Source: Combretum micranthum
Lineage: Eukaryota > Streptophyta > Magnoliopsida > Myrtales > Combretaceae
Length of the DNA stretch: 64,000 bases
Direction of reading: 5' to 3'
Assembly (NCBI GenBank): GCA_024138025.1
Contig: JAMXBD010000966.1
Span: 62,001 to 126,000 of the forward strand
Shown here: one piece after another, positions 34,681-47,490 of the stretch
Layout of the letters: every line of letters begins with the position of its first letter
Numbering within the stretch: position 1 is the stretch's first letter
Notes under the pieces: generated by a model
Databases searched by the model: none
The model's input: only the letters and a program-made list of their open reading frames with translations
Told to the model about the DNA's origin: nothing
Program-made: the position numbers and the translations under genes

Positions 34681-35628
34681 CAAACAACTCCTATACAAGT
34701 AGATTTACAAATTGAAAAGCTCTTAAGAAAATATATAAATTTCCTTTACAAAGAAACGCTCTTACTTAAGCAGATTTGCAATAGAAAATACTTTAGGAAT
34801 TTTGCAAATTTCTTTTACAAACTGAGCTCCTTAAACGAGCAGATAATCAACTTTGTAAATCCTAAACAGTGCTAAAAAACTGTCGTTTAGAGTGTATCAG
34901 CAAATTTCGAAATAGAGCACTAATTGTTCATTTAAAAAAAAAATTCAAATTAATGAGAAGGAGAACAGAAACACAAGTAAAAAAAAAAACTTTACAGAAC
35001 ATTGTTTTCATTTTTACCGTACGTTCAAAAATCTAATATATTTTTTCTTTTTCAAAAAAAAGAGGAAAATTCTATTTATAGCTCTTGATGAAAATTTGCC
35101 CATTATCAAAAAGTTTCTGATAACCCATACTTGTGTTTAATATACTTAACGTTTTAATAACGTGTAAAAGTCAAAAGCAGTGAAAGATCATTAAATGTGT
35201 TTGACACATGCATTAAATGCATTCCAACAGCTCTTTTCTTTCTAAAGTCGAGGATAAACTTTCTGATGTCGAGGTTTAAACTTCAGCCCTTGACTTTATA
35301 AATTTTGCCCAAACTCCTGCTCTTGACTTTTCGATTTTGCCTAAAACTTCAACACTTGACTTCATAGTTTTGCCCAAAACTTCAACTTTTTCTCTTTATC
35401 TGATGAATAGTGCCTCCACTTTTCTTCTACTGGGCTCGATAGCTTTGTCTTAACTTTTCTTCAACTTTTTATTCTGTTAAAACTTAAACAATAACAGAAT
35501 AAATATAAACCATACATATACATATATAAATATTTTAAGTATTTAAATAATTAAGGATATTTAAATAATTAATTGTGTAATAATTATTCTCATCAAAATC
35601 ATTCGTGAACATAAAGTTTAACAACACA

Positions 35629-36736
35629 ATGTGCTCGATTGTACCAACATAGCACTCTTTCTAGTTATAATCTCCATTAGATCCATTCACTCCACCAAGC
35701 TTAGGATATCCATAAAGCAGCTTATTTCCCAGATCAATCTATGTTATTGGATTTTTACCTCCACCAATGATATGACTTTGAGCTTAAGCAACCTTCTACA
35801 AATTTAGTCTATTTACTGATTCCACACCGAAAGAGTAGAGGAGACAACTATTAAAAGGAAAATTTAGAAAAAGGGCTTCTTTAGCCAGACTCAATCAAAA
35901 TAGGGTGCTAATGGCCTAAACACTCCGCTATCGACCCTTCATTAAGCATTTGATTAACATAACTAACTCATCATTGCCAAATATGACATGTCGGACTAAT
36001 AGGATTTCATTCGAATGAAGATCTCCTCCCCCTTTGATCACTATCCATAAACTCCCATGATAGCTACTATCTCCCTGAGCCGGTAACCGCCAATCTCCAA
36101 CGCCCTGTACATACTCATCTAGGACATCTTTCCAGTATATGGTTTGTGCACATCTAGCCCATACTTTGATATTTTATCTACTTTATTAATACCTTATTAA
36201 TTTGTCCATTGGAGTGGATGCATTGGACAACCCCTAGTGCCCACTAACCACTTAATTTTTTTGTAGGCCTATACAATTCAAGGTCCAATTTCAAGATACT
36301 CTATTGGCAAACTAAGGCACCAACAGGGAGATGTAGTTAAACAATTATCACTTGTTCTGTACTTGAAGCTGAAATATGCTACATATACCATAGTTTAAAT
36401 ATTCTAGACGAATGGGGTGTGGAAAATGTGGCTAAAGAGAGTATCTAAATAAAAAGCCATTGACTAGATTATGAATGATAAATTGGATTATGCTTATGTT
36501 CCTTCTAATATTTCTTATTACAAGGATTTGATGCAGGTGTAGTAGAGAAGCAGGAAGAGCATCTTGACCTTAATGAATAAGGATATAAATGATGAAGCAC
36601 ATGCCTAAATGCTGCAAAGCAAACTAGAAGTTCAAAAATATATTTGTTAAAGCTTTCAAATAATTCTTAGATTATCAAATTTTATTGTTTGTTATTTTGA
36701 ACAAAACTTTGCTAATAGAATTTTTTTCTGAAAGTG

Positions 36737-36771
<35 letters not shown>

Positions 36772-38774
36772 CCTCTCCCTCCAATGTTTTAATCGATAAC
36801 ATATACTCTTTGTATTGTCCTATAAATTTTATCTTTGATCCAAGTGGTTGATCAACGATAGATATCTATTTAATTAATAATATAAGCTTTGCTTACTGTG
36901 AAAAATAAAGTTTCTATCCAATATTTTTCACAAATCCTGTATAGGTATTGTGGATTGAATAATTTTAAAAGATAGAAAAATAATTTTTTTTTGAAACTAA
37001 AAAAATGAACAATCAAAGATAGAATGGAAAAAAAAATCATATAAGTTAGAGCAACTTGGTGTATATACTAATTTTTTACTATAATATTCCTTATTTATCC
37101 TTAAGTAAAAGCAAATACATATTTTTGTTTTCCTCTTAAGAAATAGCACGGGAGTCTTTATAGTAATTTTCCACTTCCTTTTCCTTTTTTTTTTTTGGGT
37201 GTTCTCCTATATACACATTCTCTACCCCTATTGACTTCTATGTACATTTAATTTTTTTTAACGAAGAAAAAGAAATCCAAAATAATAATAGTGTCTATTC
37301 TCTCCAACATAATTATATTTCTACCCTAGCCACCATATCTTTCCAATTAACATCCAGGAAGTTATATGCATATAGTGCTATCCAGCCTTAAATCCATGAA
37401 ATCTAATTTGAAACAATAATCTTGCATTAACTCTCGCAAATTTGGATACTTGATTTTGGCAATCTCGTATCATTCAACTCCACAAGACAACTGCTTTCAA
37501 CACTTTAGATTTGAATCAACTTGCACTTTACATTTTCCCCTTTTTTTATTCTTACATTTCCATAATCATCATTTCTTAAAAAAAGGGATGATATCAGCAA
37601 TTGCTTCCTCTTTCTTTTAGTTCACTCTCTCTCCTTGCTTTGTATTCTTTAATATTCCATACTTATAAATTTAATCGTATTCAAAAATATTCTCCTATTA
37701 ACACGTGTCAAGGGAGATCTCAATTGACCAACTTCTTCGAATGTTGAGACCTTTTTTTAAACCACTAAAAATATTGAGACTTTAAATAAACTTATCCCTA
37801 AACGTCAGTACCTTTCCATGTAATTTACCCATGATCACTGTATTATTTATTCTCACAAGGATATTATTGTCATTTTCAAAACCCACTATTTGAAATTAAT
37901 TGGAAGAAGTTATCTTTTTCAATTTTCCATACTAGCTTTTATAGGATTTGGCATTTTGTAGGTACATAAAGCTTTGATTTTTTCTTTTTTAAGTTCTAAT
38001 CTATATTTTGTGAGAATTTGTAATGTAGTCAGAAATTGAAATCTGGATCAAATTTGTCGATACTTCATGGGTTTGAGCAAATTTACTAAAATGCATTAAA
38101 ATTTAGGAGATTTTTTTTTTTTTCAAACTAGAGATGTTACCATAATTTTATTGCAAGGTAGCCATAGCAAAGTTAGTTTGTTTGGAGACAAGAAGGTATG
38201 GAGGGTAGTGTAATGCTATTGGTTAAGTATTAAGTAGAATTTGAAATAAGTGACCACCACTGACCAAGGGTTTTTCCCCCTTTTTTTTTTTTAATTCAAA
38301 TGGTAAAGTAGATTTATGATTTTCTCAATATTTATAAAATAAAAGTTTAATATATTTTTCTTAGGTTTATGAAGCAAATGCACTCCAAGAAACAAATCAA
38401 CCCCTTCCTTTCACATTCTTTGGAAGGGGTTCAATACCCACAAAAAGAATAAATGTACCCAAAGTATTATTTCATAATGAAGTTTTTTCTTTATATTGAA
38501 TTGTTTTCTTCATGCAATAATTGTGTTCTTTATAATGTCGATATGAATATTGCTGAAACATATTGCTCTAGTGATATCCTTTTTGAAATGTTATTTTTGT
38601 CGTCATTTTTTTTCAGTGTTTGAGTATGGTGGGTCTCCACAAGTATTCCTTTTCTTAAGGTGCTATTGTTTGTCTTCATATTCCAGTAGATATCTTCAAA
38701 GAGACATATTCACATTCTAATTCTATATTTTGCACTTTCCTCTTTATTTGTTGATCACTAACTTTGTTTACCGT
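35629..38774. other. Intergenic stretch
   Basis: No gene is recognised on either strand. It contains a (CT)n microsatellite at 36741-36767 and several T tracts. Confidence 0.55.
36741..36767. repeat. (CT)n microsatellite
   Basis: About 13 CT units, followed by CCCT-type variants. Confidence 0.92.
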
Positions 38775-38785
38775 TTCTTAATATA

Positions 38786-39690
38786 GGAAAATAACATTTT
38801 AATCATCAATGTTTTATTAGTTTTTTATATGAGTTCTTAATCTTTATTATTTTTTTATTTGAGTCATCGAATTTGAAAATTCTTACAAGTAGGACTTTTT
38901 TTAACATTGTTAACTTTTCTATTAGTGTTTTGATATGTGACAGCATATAATTTGTCTACTTAATTATTTTGAATATATAATATAAAATTTTTAAAAGAAT
39001 CTAGAAAAGGAAAAAAAAAATCTAGAACCTAATGGTGCTATAACCATTTTCCATCTAAAGCATATTTCATTGAAAAATGTGAAAGCACAATGCAACACTA
39101 TATCTCCTCTGTCCTCCTATTCCAGAGTTCAATTAAAAGCATTCTCCTATTCAAATCCATTTGTGAAATGGCACCAAATGATCCCTTTTAACTTTAGAGC
39201 TAGGACATGTTCAAAAAAAAAAAAAAAAAAAACTTTAGAGCTAGGAGAGACTTTTTTTCTCTGGCCATAGCTAGGAGAGACTTTGAAAGGTTGAACGTAG
39301 GGCTTGAGTGGTAATATTTTGCCTCTTGGCATGCATGCTAGAGTTCTTCATGTTCTCTGTTATATTACTTTTCTATTGTTCTCATTTCTTAATTAAACTT
39401 TTCTGCTTCCTTTATTGTATTTATGAAACAAAGAAGTATTAGATGTATATAGGATTTCTTTTTTTTTTTTTTCAATTTTCCTACACTGTTTTGGATTTTG
39501 AAGATTTTTTACTATTTTATTTAATAAATATATATTTACTTAAATGGACAAATTAGACATTGTCATGTGTCAAACAATAATAGAACAGCTAATGGTGTGA
39601 TAAAAAGTCCACATTTGTTACATTTTTCAAATGTTAAGGAGTCAAATAGGAAACTGGTGAAACGTTGAATATTAAAAATGTTCTTTTCCC
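38786..39690. mobile_element. Long-TIR non-autonomous element (Mutator-like)
   Basis: A 905-bp element whose two ends are inverted copies of each other over roughly 190 bp. The left begins GGAAAATAACATTTTAATCA; the reverse complement of the right end begins GGGAAAAGAACATTTTTAAT. The likeness continues through GACTTTTTTTAACA- and ATATGTGACA-like blocks. Outside are TTCTTAATAT (38775-38784) and TTCTAATAT (39691-39699), the same 9-mer with one extra T. Long TIRs plus a 9-10-bp duplication suggest a Mutator-like (MULE) MITE. The middle holds no transposase and includes a duplicated CTTTAGAGCTAGGAGAGACT-type segment around an A-run. Confidence 0.7.
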
Positions 39691-39743
39691 TTCTAATATT
39701 AACAAACTTTAGGATTTTTTAACAAGTTTCAAGACTGATAAAT

Positions 39744-40229
39744 TGTTAGGAAAAGATCGCTCCTTTACCACTTTGTTCAAGAAAAGATCACTTGTTCAAG
39801 GAAAGATCACTCCTTTACCTCTTTGTTAAGAAAAGATCGCTGTTTTTCTTCTTGCCTAATTGATTAACAAATACAATGAAATCAAATAGACGATAAACAC
39901 CATGATTTAACGTGGAAAACCCTAATGTGGAGAAAAACCACGGGACCGCCGCCGCATGAAGAAAACTCCACTAACACAATAATGGAATACAAACACAATC
40001 TTCACTAGTTTGTACTAGTGGCTCTGTCAATCACACCACAACCCAATAGATTCACAACAAATCCTCTCTCTAGATCTCTTTCTAGACTTAGGAGTGTGTA
40101 TATTGTATTTTTTTCTTTTTTCTCTTTTCCTTGCCCTAAGACAACAATGAAAAAAGACTCTTTATATATTTAGGGTATTATTTTTTTTACTATATCATGG
40201 GCCCATATAAGTTGGATCCAAACTCAACA
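39744..40229 (-). mobile_element. Solo LTR, Ty1/Copia type (486 bp)
   Basis: In its sense (- strand) it runs TGTTGAGTTTGGATCC...CTTTTCCTAACA, typical ends and length of a plant Copia LTR. The flanking 5-mers TAAAT (39739-39743) and TAAAC (40230-40234) match at four of five positions. A TATA box AATATATAAA reads on the - strand at 40170-40161. The + strand phrase GATTTAACGTGGAAAACCC (39905-39923) is common in such LTRs. Near one end (39751-39845) a roughly 30-bp unit containing AAAAGATCRCT is repeated four times. Confidence 0.8.
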
Positions 40230-40234
40230 TAAAC

Positions 40235-42930
40235 AACATGAAATTTTTAATTTTGCTTTATTTTTACACGAATTGTTTCACCTATCATTTGTAAGATTAT
40301 TTGCATGGTGTAAAGAAATAAAAAATAGAAAAAAAAACATATAGTAACATCATTAGACATGTAGTTTACTAATAACATCATAGACATGTAGTTTACCATA
40401 TGCTTTTCTAGGACATTCACCGGCTTTATTTTGTATAACATTCTACTTTATCTTACAATAAATGGATATTACTATGATAGATATCAATAACACTTCTTAT
40501 TATACTAAAGTAGATTGTGTCTCCATTTATCTACCAAGCATAGAGTGAAAGAAAGGATAATTACCAAATCAAAGGATAATCACAAGACTAATATCTTTTA
40601 TAGCCTCCTCTTTATTTTCTCTACACTTCCTATAATTTTGTACATTATAGAAATAGATTATACCTTTTAGTAACTGCTAATATGATATTAAGCAAGCACC
40701 ATTGAAAAAGATTTAGATCTCTAGTTGAGCTGTTTAAATATTTTGAAAAATTTATAAATGCTAAATCAATATTTTAAATTTTGAATAATTAATTTAAAAA
40801 ATCTATTTTATTAAATCTAAAAGGCTTTTTTTTTTTGGTGTTTTTAGTATAGATATAATTTTTTTATTTATGATTTGACAAAAATGACCCTACTGTGCAA
40901 GAGCTACGTTACACCTCCTTTATGTCCTACAACTGCTATTGACATTGCTTATTCAATAGTTTTTTGCATGTAGTGCTTTTATCCTTTCACTACTTTCTGA
41001 TATTTCACAAGAATTGCTTCTTGCTACTAAAAACTTGCCAATCTATATCCTATTTTTCTTTTCAAATCTTTATTCCATCCTCAAAAAAATTGATTGCAAT
41101 CATTCTTTATATCCTGTTCTTCATTGACGCACAATTCATTTTCCATGGAGGTAGACTTCATACAATTTGACGAAGTTTACCTAACAACATGCAAAGTCAA
41201 TTTCAATCTACGTTCTATTCTACAACAATGTTTACTTGCTGCCATGCATGTATAGACATTCAAGGGTATTACTTTTAATGATAATATATAATTGAACGAT
41301 GTTGGTTTAATTGGACAAACCTCCGCTGATGTATTTGTCATTGGTGGTGCAAGGGATATCAACATAGGAAATTTCTTGAAAAAGGAATTATAAAACTTGT
41401 GTTAGCATAGAGTAATATTTCTCATTAAATGTCCTTGGTAAACTTCTGAAATGGCTTAACACTAAATTGTTATCTTTTAAGTTGTCAAATCTATTGGAAG
41501 GGCTATCAATTCTTGATAATTAAAGATAAAGTTTGATTCTTTGCGATATTTGTGGATCACTCTTGATTTTTTATTTAAATAGTCATATATGTTCAAATTT
41601 AGTGAAGTTTTTTGGTTATTGCATTTCATTTTGTTATATGTTTTATTTTTTTATAGCAATTGTAAGAAGTAGGTCATTGGGAAAATTTTGTTTAGATAAA
41701 TATATTGGTCAATGAATCAAATAATTGGTGTCTATACACTATACCCTTAGTAAGGACGATTGAACATGCCATGTAATTTGGCATCCTTTTCATGTTGTAA
41801 TTTACATATCCTGTATTTATAATATAAAGCCCTTGGATTTTTGGGCATTTCCATTGCATGGTGTCTCATGTTATTAATAATTAGAGGCTATTATTGGTAT
41901 CCATTATTAGTTCAATTGCTATCATTGTTAACCTATTTTATTCTATCTCAACCAATTAGATCCAATATGTTGTTACAAGGGCGGTATTTGCTTTCGGTTC
42001 ATGTTTGAGATGAGATTTTTTTTTCTTATGTGCTAAATTTTTATTTTATTGTATGTGAGTTTGTTGTAATTCGCGCACAAAACTGGTCATTAAAAACTTA
42101 GTAGTATCCAATAATCCATGCCAATACTATTTAACATATGAATCATTTTTGGGTTCATTTTTTAATTAAATATTATCATTTTCTTTTATCTTGTGAAATA
42201 TAACTATTAATTATTACAGCTATTAATAGTTATATATAGTAGGAGGTTAACCTTATTGGCCATTAAACAATAGTGTTAAAGAAGATTTTAGAAATTACCA
42301 TTTTTAGTTTATTTCCTATATCTACCAACCTTTGGTTACATGTGTGTTTAGTGACATTAATAGAATATGTATTATATGGTTAGAATACATACATAGTGGC
42401 ATTCATGAGTATATTTTAAGAGCAAACATAGAAGTGAGAAATTCACCACCAGTTGGACAGAAAATTGAAGATTCAAACCATCAAATCATGTTGTATATTT
42501 TAATTTAGGTTCAACTAGTTTTGTTATAGGATAATTCTAGAGTTATTTTTTTTTTTTTTTTTTGGTAAAAGGAAGATAATCTATAAAGTTATATGAATCA
42601 TTCAAAAATTATGCTAAAAGGGAAAACAGAAAACTTCCAATTATACATGTATTATATATTAAGTTTAATTTATAAACATCAACTAAACATAGGAAAAATA
42701 CATAAAGAGAGAATAAAAATCATGAAAACCAGCCTAATGAAAAAAAAGGAGCAGTGACTTGGGACTAATCTATCAATATCAGAATTTGCGAAATATAGAA
42801 TATAGAATTTAGATATTGACTTATCGTTGGTGCTTCCTCTTTATTATGTTGAATACAAAAAAAATAAAAAAATAAAAAATAAATAAATAAAATAAAGAAA
42901 AAAAAATCCGCACACATGCAAAAGACGATG
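40235..42930. other. Intergenic stretch upstream of the ISU gene
   Basis: AT-rich with T tracts (for example 42547-42564) and an A-rich stretch at 42858-42906. I recognise no gene or intact mobile element. Confidence 0.55.
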
Positions 42931-43001
42931 TACACGTGGCGACCCATCCTCTAACCCAAACTCAACCGCCAATATCTGAGCACTCTCCTTAAAAACCCTA
43001 G
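42931..43001 (+). promoter_or_regulatory. Candidate promoter elements of the ISU gene
   Basis: Three elements lie 80-150 bp before the start codon: a G-box-like CACGTGGC (42933-42940), a GCCAAT box (about 42967-42972), and a telo-box AAACCCTAG (42993-43001). Telo-boxes are common just upstream of plant genes for growth and organelle functions. I see no good TATA box. Confidence 0.5.
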
Positions 43002-43081
43002 AAATTCCATCTCCGACGTTTTACGCCTTTTCCTCATCATCTCTCCCTCCCTTGCTCCCTCTGCACAAACTCAGATTCACG

Positions 43082-46000
43082 ATGCTGAGACTCGCAGCAA
43101 AGAAGCTCTTGGGCACGGCCTCATCCATCGACACCGCATCAACAAGACCGATTCAGGCGTTGTCCTCTCGTTTCTACCACGAACGAGTTGTGGATCATTA
43201 CAATAACCCTAGGAACGTAGGATCGTTTGATAAGAACGATCCCGATATTGGTACGGGTTTAGTTGGTGCACCGGCTTGTGGCGACGTCATGAAGCTTCAA
43301 ATTAAGGTGGATGAAGAGACTGGGAAGATCGTTGATGCTCGTTTTAAGACCTTTGGATGTGGTTCTGCTATTGCTTCTTCTTCTGTAGGTAAGCTTTAGG
43401 GGAATATTTTAGTTAGGGTTTACTTTTTTTTTTTTGGCCATTAAAGAGATAGGTAGGGTTTATTTAATTTGCTTTAATTTGTGATTTTTTTTATGTAAAG
43501 TTTTGATTTTTATTGTTTGTGTATCATGAAATTGTGTTGATTGATTCTGGGTACTAGGGATATCTTGATATGTAAGGTTTATGTGATTTGATTAATCAAC
43601 GAATTTTAGACATGGGAATTGCTTCTTTGGCAGTTTTAGTTTCTGGGTGTCTGGTTTCCGAGAAAGTTGGAGGGATTTTGATGTTTTTGGGGTTCAATCC
43701 TGGGTTTAATATTGGTGTTTATGGGTTGGTGGTTGATTTTGCGTTTTTCAAAGGTGAATTTTTATTTGTTTTCCATCTGTTATTTGATTCCAATATGGTG
43801 TTAGCTTTCTATTTGTACGTTGAGATATCGTTTTACCGTCATGGAATTAAATTTTTTGTTCTCCAGGAAAGTTGGAGATTGAACATGATGCTTTGACTCA
43901 AGCTGAGATTTATTTGATTAAATCGTTTGTTATATATGGTGAACCTATAATATTGCATTCTAGCTCTGAGTAATCGTTAGATGTTGGACATGTATTTTTG
44001 AATGTATGGCATTATTTTTCACTTGAGAAGAGAAGTTTTATCTTCGTTGAAGGAAGTTGGAGATTAGGAAGATAACATATTTGGCATTGGAGGTTATTTT
44101 TTTGGGTTAAAGTTTCATCATGATTAGCTTGTTGATTTGGTGGGGTTGAGAGTTGGTTTAAAGGTTAGGAATTGTTGGTAAGAGTTTTGTTTCACTGGAA
44201 ACTTGAAGATGGAAGAAAACAGTTTATTCTTCATATATAGTAGAGTTGGTGTCTTCGATGTATTTGCTTTGCTGAACTTGTGTTGTTTGACACATTTATG
44301 AAGTGTAAAAGAATATTCTAGCTCAGAGGTAACTTTTTGTTGCAGATGGTTATTTAATGATTAGAGATGTCTACATTGATTGTTTATTGAGTTACATTTT
44401 GAATTTCTGAATCTAGCCAATTTTGTCTTTCTTAGATGTGCTGTTAGTCTCTAAGCGTAGTTTATCGTAAGATGGGTTTCGGTTCAATATGGTTGTGATT
44501 TGTATGTATTGAATCATCTTGAGACCCTTGTTGATCTCAATATAGAAATATTGCAAATGTATTAAATTTTTCTTGCTTTGGGTAATTCAGTGGACTTGTA
44601 TTAATATGAAGGGAAATCACAAAGTATATGATCAGCTTGCTAATGAGGGACTTTGAGGTGGTCGATGGTTTATAAAAGCAATTTGTTTTACAATGACATG
44701 AAGCTACTTAGTGTCCAATAGTTTTTTCCCAACAGAGCTTTGGTCCCATCCTTGGGGAAAATGTAGTTCGAGAGTTTTAAGTCTTGTGTTGGTTGTTTGT
44801 AAAAGAATTTGGGATTAGATGTCTAATTTTCGGAACCAATTTATGGGGACTAGCTTTTGATGTATAACTGGTGTCTTAATTGTTGATATTCAGAAGCAGA
44901 TATAGATATGAATGTGAAGGGTTGTAGTATTTGATGAATTAAGTTATCTAGTTATTTTTAATGTAGATTGTTTGATATTTCTATTGTTTTGATGGAGTTA
45001 GCTTTCTTGGAATTAGAGGTCTGTTAGGTGTCTTACTGGCTGATGTTGAATTTTGAAACCATGAGACCACCACATTTTATGCCTTAGCGAGAAGTATTTG
45101 GTGTTCAATTGTTCATGAGGATCTGCCAATGACATTGTAGTCTAGTGGTATCTTCTTGATCTCTCAAGTGAGAGGCTCAAGTTTGGTTCCGCCTCTCTAT
45201 TATAATGGCGCAAAAAAAAAAAAAAAAAAAAAAGGAATTATGAGATTCTTAGAATTAATGGCATACCATTACCCTTAGAATGACCCTGAACCCAATCCCA
45301 CCCCATTTACATGCAAAATGGGCTTTTGAGTATTTATTCCCTGTAATATTTCTATTCTGTATATAGACAGAATTAAAAAAAAAAAGAAAAACACTTTGCA
45401 AAAAACCACTTTTGTCCCTCTATTCTCTCGATCCTATTTTACCCCGAATAAATACCTTTTTTTTATTTAAATTAATTAAATAGGGCATAATGGTCTTTTA
45501 AAATTATGTTCCCATTTTAATACTAAAATCAATAAATTAAAGTAAATGGCCAAATGTGTAATAAAACTTTAGTCGAAGTGAACACTGGAATACATAACCA
45601 ATAATCTATTATTGGTAATACTATCAAGGTGAAATTTTTAATCATTGCTTATTCATTACAGTTAAGTAAAACTGTCCATAAGCATTTCACTTTGCTGGCA
45701 TAGCTTGACAGCTTAGTTTAAATAATTGATTTTAGCTTGTTTTACTCTTGCTTTTGTTATTTTCTGAACTATCCAAAGAATAAAAATAAATAACTAACTG
45801 CTCTTGTTATTGAGGATCTCCACTAGTGTAAAGGGTACAGATGCTGCTTCATGGTTTTAGATCAGTCTATCTTCTGATTGGACTCTTAAATTGTTATGTT
45901 TGATGCCCCATTGATATAGAGAGGCTATTTCATAGAAACTAGACAGATATCGTGGGTTGATGACTATCATTGAAGGAGAGCTTGAAGATCTTTGGACTGG

Positions 46001-46841
46001 TTTATCTAATTGAATGAAAAGATATGATGGGAGTTAATGTTAAATCACTATCATAGAAACAGAGCTTGAAGTTCTTGCTGTTTATTTACAATACACGCTG
46101 TAGAGTCCAGGGGACAAATGCAGAAATGCTTATTGGTAGTGAATCTTGCGGGCAGTACGGAGTCATGCTGAGTACCTTGCTTCAAAGGCTTTTTACTTGA
46201 TTTAGTTCATCTCACATTTGTAGAATAGTCTCTCTTAATCTGTGGCTATGAAGCTTTGATTCCCTCTCCTCTCTTCATTGAGAAATAGTACATTTTTACA
46301 GTTTGCTTGTCTACACTCCACAGACTTTCTAATAGCTGATTTTTAATGTCTTTTGATGTTCCAGCTACTGAATGGGTAAAAGGAAAACAGATGGAAGAAG
46401 TCATGTCCATCAAAAACACGTAAGTAATTTCAAAATGTTATGACCATTATTATTTTGCAGCATTTGCAGTGATGCTGTTTCGTTTAACTGTGGTGCTCAA
46501 CAAACTGAAACGTGCATGGATGACAATCTGTTATCGTCTGTTGCCATACGCAACAAAGAAATATCGATAGAATTCTCTAGTATAGGCATTGTCTTCTCAT
46601 AAATATAATGTTCTTATTAGGGCATGAATATTGTCAATCCCTTTTATTTTTTGAAGTATTTAAACCATTCTTTGCGTGATTCAGGGAAATAGCAAAGCAT
46701 CTATCACTGCCACCAGTTAAATTGCACTGCAGTATGCTTGCTGAGGATGCTATAAAGGCTGCTGTCAAAGATTATGAAGCCAAACGGACCAAAAATGGCA
46801 GTGCAAAGCCTGAGTCTGCTGGCACCGCAGCTGAAGCCTAA
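43082..46841 (+). CDS. ISU1: Mitochondrial iron-sulfur cluster scaffold protein (ISU/IscU), three exons
   Basis: This encodes the scaffold on which [2Fe-2S] clusters are built in mitochondria, using sulfur from cysteine desulfurase NFS1 with frataxin, before transfer by the HSC20/HSP70 chaperones. Exons are 43082-43388, 46365-46419 and 46685-46841, giving 172 residues. All junctions are GT-AG: AG/GTAAGC and CAG/C for intron 1 (phase 1), AC/GTAAGT and CAG/G for intron 2 (phase 2). Residues 1-30 are basic and hydroxylated (MLRLAAKKLLG), a mitochondrial targeting signal. The core has YHERVVDHYNNPRNVGSFD (32-50), the three ligand cysteines Cys66 (GAPACGDVMK), Cys93 (FGCGSAIASSS) and Cys136 (LHCSMLAEDAI), Asp68, and the chaperone-binding LPPVK motif (129-133). 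An in-frame ATG at 43052 would add ten residues; I prefer 43082 because it aligns with known plant ISU starts. No break is seen, so the gene should work. Which ISU paralogue it is cannot be told. Confidence 0.95.
43389..46364 (+). other. Intron 1 of the ISU gene
   Basis: A 2976-nt intron, long for a plant gene. It is T-rich and G-rich on the coding strand and carries a SINE-like insertion at about 45121-45233. The open frame at 43588-43896 inside it looks accidental. Confidence 0.85.
45121..45233 (+). mobile_element. tRNA-derived SINE-like insertion in ISU intron 1
   Basis: A Pol III A-box-like TAGTCTAGTGG (45138-45148) is followed 31 nt later by a B-box-like AGTTTGGTTCC (45180-45190, eight of eleven consensus positions). 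Shortly after comes an A-tract of about 22 nt (45212-45233). This is the compact layout of a plant tRNA-related SINE in the same sense as the gene. I found no clear target duplication. Confidence 0.6.
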
Positions 46842-47186
46842 TCTGCCCTCTGTGGTATAATCGCGAAAAGGATCATGAAAAAGAGACCTTTCAGTAATAT
46901 TGTCTCTCTATCTGGTTGTGGTGTCACTTAAGAGAGAGTAATAGTTTTCTGGCCATTGTTGGTACTGTAAATTAAATAGCAACATGGTTTGTCCTTTGAA
47001 AGAGTTCTTTTGAGTGCTCCTCTAAAATCTTTTTCCATCTTTGAAAGATACACTTGTATCTAGTAGCGACAGCTATTGTGTACTAATTGTTGGTCTGTCA
47101 AGATGGTTTTGACTTCAAGTAGCCTGCACAGGTGGGTTACTGAAACGATTGTATTTGCAAATATCTATTAACTATCAACGCAATAA
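46842..47186 (+). other. 3' flank and UTR of the ISU gene
   Basis: After the TAA the sequence stays T-rich. AATTAAAT (46971-46978) and AATAAA (47180-47185) are candidate polyadenylation signals; which one is used cannot be told. Confidence 0.45.
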
Positions 47187-47369
47187 ATGGAGCACTCCTA
47201 CGTTCAATTTTTTTTTTTTTTGTGGGGGACAAACAGAAGTTATTGTAGTACTATGTCTAACGTCTTTCAGAGCTTTTCTTTGAGTCGATGGACTTGGCCA
47301 ACAGGAAAAGGAAAAGTAAAAAGATCTCAGCTTCCCGGTTACTGTACTAAGGGTCTATTTCACAAGAAG

Positions 47370-47490
47370 GTATAGATGACAAATAAATAATAAATAAATT
47401 ATTTTTGTTTATAAAAAAATTAAACAAATCAAATATAGGTAATAAATAAATACAGATAAAAAAAATAGTTCATCCGAACGGACGTTAAAT
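47370..47490 (-). repeat. AT-rich dispersed MITE-like repeat, copy d
   Basis: Carries AATCAAATATAGGTAATAAA and ends CATCCGAACGGACG, related to copies b and c. Confidence 0.35.

Larger units (their letters stand above)
33944..35623 (-). mobile_element. Solo LTR, probably Ty1/Copia (1.68 kb)
   Basis: On the + strand it starts TGTTAGAAATAATACAC and ends AAGTTTAACA. Both sides carry the identical 5-bp duplication ACACA (33939-33943 and 35624-35628). I place its sense on the - strand because a TATA box CTATAAATAG reads on that strand at 35081-35072, and because an LTR ending in TTTCTAACA is common in plant Copia elements. The phrase GATTTAACGTAAACTTCGG (34177-34195) is of the kind found in Copia LTRs. 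It also contains a G-run tract (33974-34002) and an irregular tandem array (34380-34680). No coding sequence flanks it. Confidence 0.78.

Noticed and set aside
43588..43896. 102-codon open frame on the + strand
   Set aside because: It lies wholly within intron 1 of the ISU gene and its residues are low-complexity Phe/Gly/Val, as expected of T- and G-rich intron sequence.
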